Positions 8,963 to 12,836 of a stretch of 12,836 nt of DNA are shown in pieces (position 1 is the stretch's first letter; every line of letters begins with the position of its first letter). This DNA is from Euperipatoides rowelli. Taxonomy: Eukaryota > Onychophora > Udeonychophora > Euonychophora > Peripatopsidae. Below the pieces are notes generated by a model. The model was not told where the DNA came from, searched no databases, and saw nothing but the letters and a program-made list of their open reading frames with translations. The translations under genes were made by a program, and so were the position numbers. Location: the NCBI GenBank assembly GCA_003024985.2, contig PXIH01S0017229.1, one strand, 5' to 3'.

Positions 8963-9929
8963 TTCTTTAAAGAATTACACAATATTTACTGTACATCAAA
9001 AAATACATTATTCTCTTGGCCCAATATTGAAGCATATTAAAAAAAAAATTGTTTTAAATTCAAAATCAAAAATAAAATTCCATAAAACAACCCATAATGA
9101 TAATCTATTAGTTATTTTCTCCATTTAATATTGTTATATTAGGTGAGTTAGCAAATCTATTGGCTCTAATAAAAGGAAAGTTAAACATTTTACAAGTTCT
9201 AGTATTTATTCCTGTTATTTCATAATTAGTATGCAATAAATATTCAGGAAAGGATTTAAAGAATTGACTAATAAATTTTTACATTAATTTTGTTCTGCAT
9301 GACTCGAGTGTATCAATTTTTAAAATTAACAGACCAGAATTATAAATATTATAATTATTGTCTAGTATCAGTTTAATTTCATAATATACTGTATCGATAG
9401 TTCATATCGATAGTATAAACAAAGCAGATTTTGAATCTCACGTTTTATTATGCATGCAGCAAGCACGTTTATATTATTATGTTTTTGAGTTAGAACTTGT
9501 TAGTCCTAGAACGTTAAACCTTGTGATAAATCTGCTTCTAAAATGCTAAATGTTGGCATTCCTATCTGTAACGAGGGCATGCTTTTGAATATTTTCTAAA
9601 TAATTTATTTGTTTTTAAGTTATAGTATTATGCCAAATACACACAAAATATTGAATTTGTTGTCTTATAAAAGTTTTATAAGCATTTAGAATAATCTTAT
9701 TCGCTCCAATTTGTTTTAATTTATACAAAATATATTTTTATTTGCTTTTGAAATGATGTGAATATATACATCCCATTTTATGTTATTTTGACGATACAGT
9801 ATATTTCCAAAATTTTAACTTTGTTTTGACTCCAATACATAGTCATTGATTATAACTACTGTATGTGATTGATTGACTCTAGAGAAATTATAAACTAATA
9901 GGCAACATTAAGATGATTTAAAAGCAATT
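8963..9929. other. Intronic, no gene; short palindromes
   Basis: AT-rich. AATTATAA-ATA-TTATAATT is a perfect 8-bp inverted repeat at 9338-9356. TATCGATA occurs twice, at 9392-9399 and 9405-9412. TACTGTA/TACAGTA words lie at 8987, 9387, 9795 and 9857. No coding sequence is recognised. Confidence 0.6.
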
Positions 9930-10235
9930 CAACTAAGTTGGCATCATGAACAATAGTATTAGGCATTGACTAAGGAGTTAAATGGATCTCATTATGGGTC
10001 ATACAATAAACTGTTATCGTCCACTGACTTAAGTCTCTAAGGTATAGTATTAGCTATACCAATCATTATTGAGAACAAAAAAAAGATCCCATCACTGTGT
10101 CTTGTGGAATTCTATTAGAAGCAGTATAGGTTAAAGATTGATTATTAAAATTTGATTTTAGGAATTGCATTCCATCATATAAAAAGAAAGATATCCAATG
10201 TACTTCAATTAGCTTTCTAACCAGGATCTATGATT
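9930..10235 (-). pseudogene. Decayed LINE-type reverse transcriptase fragment
   Basis: Read on the minus strand, this is a broken piece of a non-LTR retrotransposon reverse transcriptase. From 10227 downward it reads ILVRKL, a shortened stretch, then WISFFLYDGMQF (from 10197) and, in the same frame, RIPQDTVMGSFF (about 10113-10078). These correspond to the family pattern of a KL...W..SYL..R.QF block followed by GIPQGS.LGPLLF. About 29 codons further, in another frame, VDDNSLLYDP (from 10024) corresponds to the catalytic FADDT..LY motif, with the aspartate pair at 10016-10021. D..FNSLVNA follows. Stops and at least one frameshift make it non-functional. The spacing between the two motifs fits an RT, which argues against chance. 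The clade cannot be told. It lies antisense inside the Piezo intron, and its ends are approximate. Confidence 0.65.
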
Positions 10236-10533
10236 TCATGACTAAAAATAAACAACTTCAATTCTTTCTCTTGCTTTTATTTTGTCATTTTGTTTAAATC
10301 TTTGCACTCAGGACATGAAAAGCATTAATCATGAAAATTTTAATTTGTTTTCCATTAAAAAAGTTGGGATGGTATACCCCATTAATTCATGTATAATTTT
10401 TAGGAAATAGTTACATCATATTCTGTTATTAATAATATGGGAATAAATTTATTATTTATTTTAGAAAACTACACAGTAATGAATATTCATCATTATCTTT
10501 ACTAATTGTTAAAGTCTAGCAAGAAAAAAAAGA

Positions 10534-10547
10534 GGGGGGGGGGGAGG
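10534..10547 (+). repeat. G-run G11-A-GG
   Basis: Eleven Gs preceded by AAAAAAAAGA and followed by AGGCTAA. The arrangement (A-run, G-run, then a CTAA word) resembles 2181-2213. Low-complexity sequence on the Piezo sense strand. Confidence 0.8.
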
Positions 10548-11343
10548 CTAAATGATTTAGAAGTGTGTGCAAATGAGATAGGTTGCAGTACAAGAACATT
10601 TTTTTGCAAGACAAAAAAATATTTTTAATTTGTTACCAGAGGGGAGAGTTATTAACTTATTTTTATTACAAATGCTGGCTGAAGATGATGGTATATGAAG
10701 TATGTGGAAAGTTGTGGAGAGGTGACCATATTTTCATAATGTAAATTAGGTTCATTTGAAATTTGTCATTAACATTGCACAGTATTTTGTAAATGTTAAA
10801 ATTGTAGACTAATACTTTTTATAGTACTGTATAAGCATGAATTCAGGGCTGATCAATAATTTTTAGTTTAATCTAATATTCATTCTTTTGTTTATTAATA
10901 AACTTTTATTAACATAATCATTATGACAGTAAGTTATTATATGTGAAACAATTATTTTGCTAACACTTTTACTTTTTAAAAAAATTCAGTAGGCCTATTG
11001 TATGGATTTGTAGGCTTCTGTTAACTAAAAAAATTTTTGTTAAATATAAATAGTATTTTATTTTCTAATATTGGTATTTAAATTTTTTTTTAATCATACA
11101 TCAAATCCCCAAACCATCCCTGAAATTCAGGGAGTCTGTCCAGTCCGCCCCATCCCCTCCCGACTTAAAAAAAAATATCTCTGTCCACTCCTAGTTAAAT
11201 TGTATTATTTAAAAATGTGTAAAAATTATATTTGTGTAAATCAAGAATTACTGATCTGCCATTACATTCCTGCAAATAGAAAGTAACTTTTAGAATTTTT
11301 TTCTTATAATTCAACATTGAATTGTAAATAAACAAACATTTTT
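10548..11343. other. Intronic, no gene; C-rich patch
   Basis: AT-rich apart from 11100-11195, which carries a short palindrome CCCTGAA-A-TTCAGGG (11118-11132) and a C-rich run (CCGCCCCATCCCCTCCC, about 11145-11161) before an A-run. That patch looks like a fragment of an interspersed repeat inserted opposite to the G-rich tracts, but I cannot name it. The open frames here are AT-driven. Confidence 0.5.
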
Positions 11344-11369
11344 CTTTGCACAAAATGTATTGTGCAAAG
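11344..11369. repeat. Perfect 10-bp hairpin, 6-base loop
   Basis: CTTTGCACAA at 11344-11353, loop AATGTA, and the exact reverse complement at 11360-11369. It lies about 230 bases upstream of the second Piezo exon. Confidence 0.85.
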
Positions 11370-11595
11370 TGAGGATTATGTTTTGAATTTCCTAAAACTT
11401 GATTGTTCATTCACAGTGATAATATGGGTAAGTAAATTATTGTTGAATTAAGAATATCAATTTTATTTGGAATCTCAAAATTCATATTTTAGTACAAATA
11501 TGGATTATAAAAATATCTTCTTTAAAAAAAGGTTTTTCTATTAAATTCTAATAGTACTGTATATAACTATGTTTTCTTATCTTTTTTTTACTTAG

Positions 11596-11781
11596 GAATA
11601 TCCCACTCCGCGGGGCCAAAAACGCAAACCAATGATTAAATATGGCTTCGGGGGTATTTTCCTGTTAGTCATAATCCTAATTATCTGGTTTCCCTTGGTA
11701 CTTTTCTCCCTTGCTAATACAGTGGGTGTGAGGGATCTCCCTGTAGACTGCAGCTTCCAGATATCTATTGGAGGATATCAG
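11596..11781 (+). CDS. Piezo: Piezo channel, internal exon (outer helix and start of cap)
   Basis: Next Piezo exon: 62 codons, phase 0 at both ends. It opens [20 protein letters not shown], the basic linker after the anchor. A hydrophobic helix follows ([20 protein letters not shown], about residues 21-40), corresponding to the outer pore-lining helix. It then runs [21 protein letters not shown] into the extracellular cap domain. Vertebrate Piezo1 reads KYPQPKGQKKKKIVKYGMGG here, then IWFPLLFMSL and LGGYE. The cap start appears one residue shorter than in mouse (SLANTVGV against SLVRSVVGV). The acceptor is a good pyrimidine tract ending ACTTAG at 11590-11595. The donor CAG|GTATTA is weak at positions +4 to +6 but sits where the homology stops. 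The methionine at 11632 is internal, not a start. If the donor were skipped, the frame would stop at 11869-11871, before most of the cap. Confidence 0.93.
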
Positions 11782-12836
11782 GTATTAAGAGATATAAAAC
11801 ATTTGAATTGTTTCTATTTCATTTTTTTTTTCCAGATTTTATTTCCATATTCCAGTTTTTATTTAACTTAAAATTCAAGGTAATGCTGATAGATGGCTAA
11901 AAAAAAATTAATTAGATATTCTTGGGAATAAATCAGGCTGTGTTATTTAAAAAAACTTTGAGTCCATTTCCAAGTATTTGTGCAACATCACAACAGACAA
12001 ACTCAGTCAAAAACATCACAAAGTGCAACATTAATAAAATCCACATTCACTACATCATAATAGTGGATGATATGAGAACAAAATGTAGGCCCCTATAGTA
12101 ACCACATTGTAACTGGAAATACCTTATTTTGTCAGTCTACATAAAATATCTCTAGCAGTTAAAATACAAAATGATGCTGATAAAGTATTGTCTAGACAAA
12201 GATTTGACCAGTTCAAATTGCATTTTAGGCTATCACCTAGTATGTAGGCTTACTATATTCCAAATTTTACATCACATGCTCTTAAAAGAATGACGTGCAT
12301 TTATTTGATATTTTCAATAAATTGCATTAAGAAAAAGGCTTCTGTCTATTATTGAAAACAGGAAACATTTAAAGCAGTTATTGCAATTAAAAGCATCAAT
12401 TTAAATATTCATAAAAATTCTACACTATTCAGGAATATAGTTATTAGTGGAAGTAGACATCTTTAAATTATTAGTAAATTCAGAATATTTTTATTTGCTT
12501 AAAATTTAATGGTCTGATATTTCATTTAGTTTTGTTACTATAGAAGTTTCTAAAAGATATAGTAAGTACTACATATAAAATAATTAAGGACAGGCAATAT
12601 TAAAGGTATATCCATCTACTTGCCTGATCATATTTTTTTTTTCCCATAAATATATTAACAGATTTTTAATCAATATTTAAAACAAATTAATTATATAGGC
12701 TACAACACTGTTAAAAAAATTAGAGATACCGGTACTGTAAATGCTGAAAAAACAGTATATATGAACATAGGTTTAAAAACTGCTAAATATAATTACAATT
12801 TAAATGATATTAATCTTAAAAATGTAAAAATTCACA
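11782..12836 (+). other. Start of next Piezo intron, no feature seen
   Basis: Begins with the donor GTATTA and runs past the window end. The next exon should continue the extracellular cap; I see no matching reading frame here. The sequence is AT-rich with short A and T runs. The only notable words are one TACCGGTA at 12727-12734 overlapping TACTGTA at 12733-12739. No repeat, RNA gene or ORF is supported. Confidence 0.8.

Larger units (their letters stand above)
5879..11595 (+). other. Piezo intron, complete (5,717 bases, phase 0)
   Basis: Complete intron with donor GTAAGA at 5879 and acceptor TTTTTTTACTTAG ending at 11595. The flanking peptides (KCWRKAEL and EYPTPRGQ) join in phase 0 and match the spacing of vertebrate Piezo, so no exon is expected between them. 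It carries two MITE-like copies, a compound microsatellite, an antisense reverse-transcriptase fossil, G-runs and several hairpins, all listed separately. Confidence 0.88.

Noticed and set aside
11071-11410. Overlapping 71-codon open frames on both strands
   Set aside because: Low-complexity, AT-driven, overlapping each other and a hairpin; no family resemblance.

Overview
This is an AT-rich (roughly three-quarters A+T by eye), CpG-poor stretch of animal nuclear DNA made almost entirely of intron sequence from one gene on the + strand. Two short exons, 5731-5878 and 11596-11781, encode adjacent pieces of a Piezo mechanosensitive ion channel. They cover the end of the 'anchor' region, the outer pore helix and the first residues of the extracellular cap. 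Both have proper acceptors and donors (...TTTCAG|G and TTG|GTAAGA; ...ACTTAG|G and CAG|GTATTA). Across the 5.7-kb intron between them the reading frame joins without gain or loss of residues relative to vertebrate Piezo as I remember it. The only coding DNA I can support is therefore 334 bases of 12,836.

The organism is most likely an invertebrate. The residues around the exon junction and outer helix (for example LFSLANTVG) look more invertebrate than vertebrate to me, possibly arthropod, but I cannot place the phylum. There are no bacterial-type genes, operons, rRNA, tRNA or CRISPR arrays.

Layout. 1-5730 is the 3' part of the upstream intron, whose own 5' exon is outside the window. It holds a possible 1.4-kb element with imperfect inverted ends (897-2325), which contains a diverged tandem duplication (1321-1710). 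It also holds a patchwork of diverged direct repeats rich in AATAACCTAA (3160-4003), a CpG-bearing patch with a 13-bp perfect hairpin (4020-4130), and a 15-bp perfect hairpin (5088-5122). 5879-11595 is the central intron. It contains two related ~124-bp MITE-like copies bounded by TACTGTA/TACAGTA-type ends (7475-7598 and about 8404-8527), a compound TGA/TTA microsatellite with a TAAACATTTATTATTAT minisatellite (8765-8962), and a decayed antisense LINE reverse-transcriptase fragment (about 9930-10235). 11782-12836 is the start of the next intron, with nothing recognisable in it.

No multi-gene system is present. The interest lies in the Piezo exon structure, in the fossil and MITE-like repeats, and in short motifs (TACTGTA/TACAGTA, TACCGGTA, G-runs) that recur more often than local base composition predicts.
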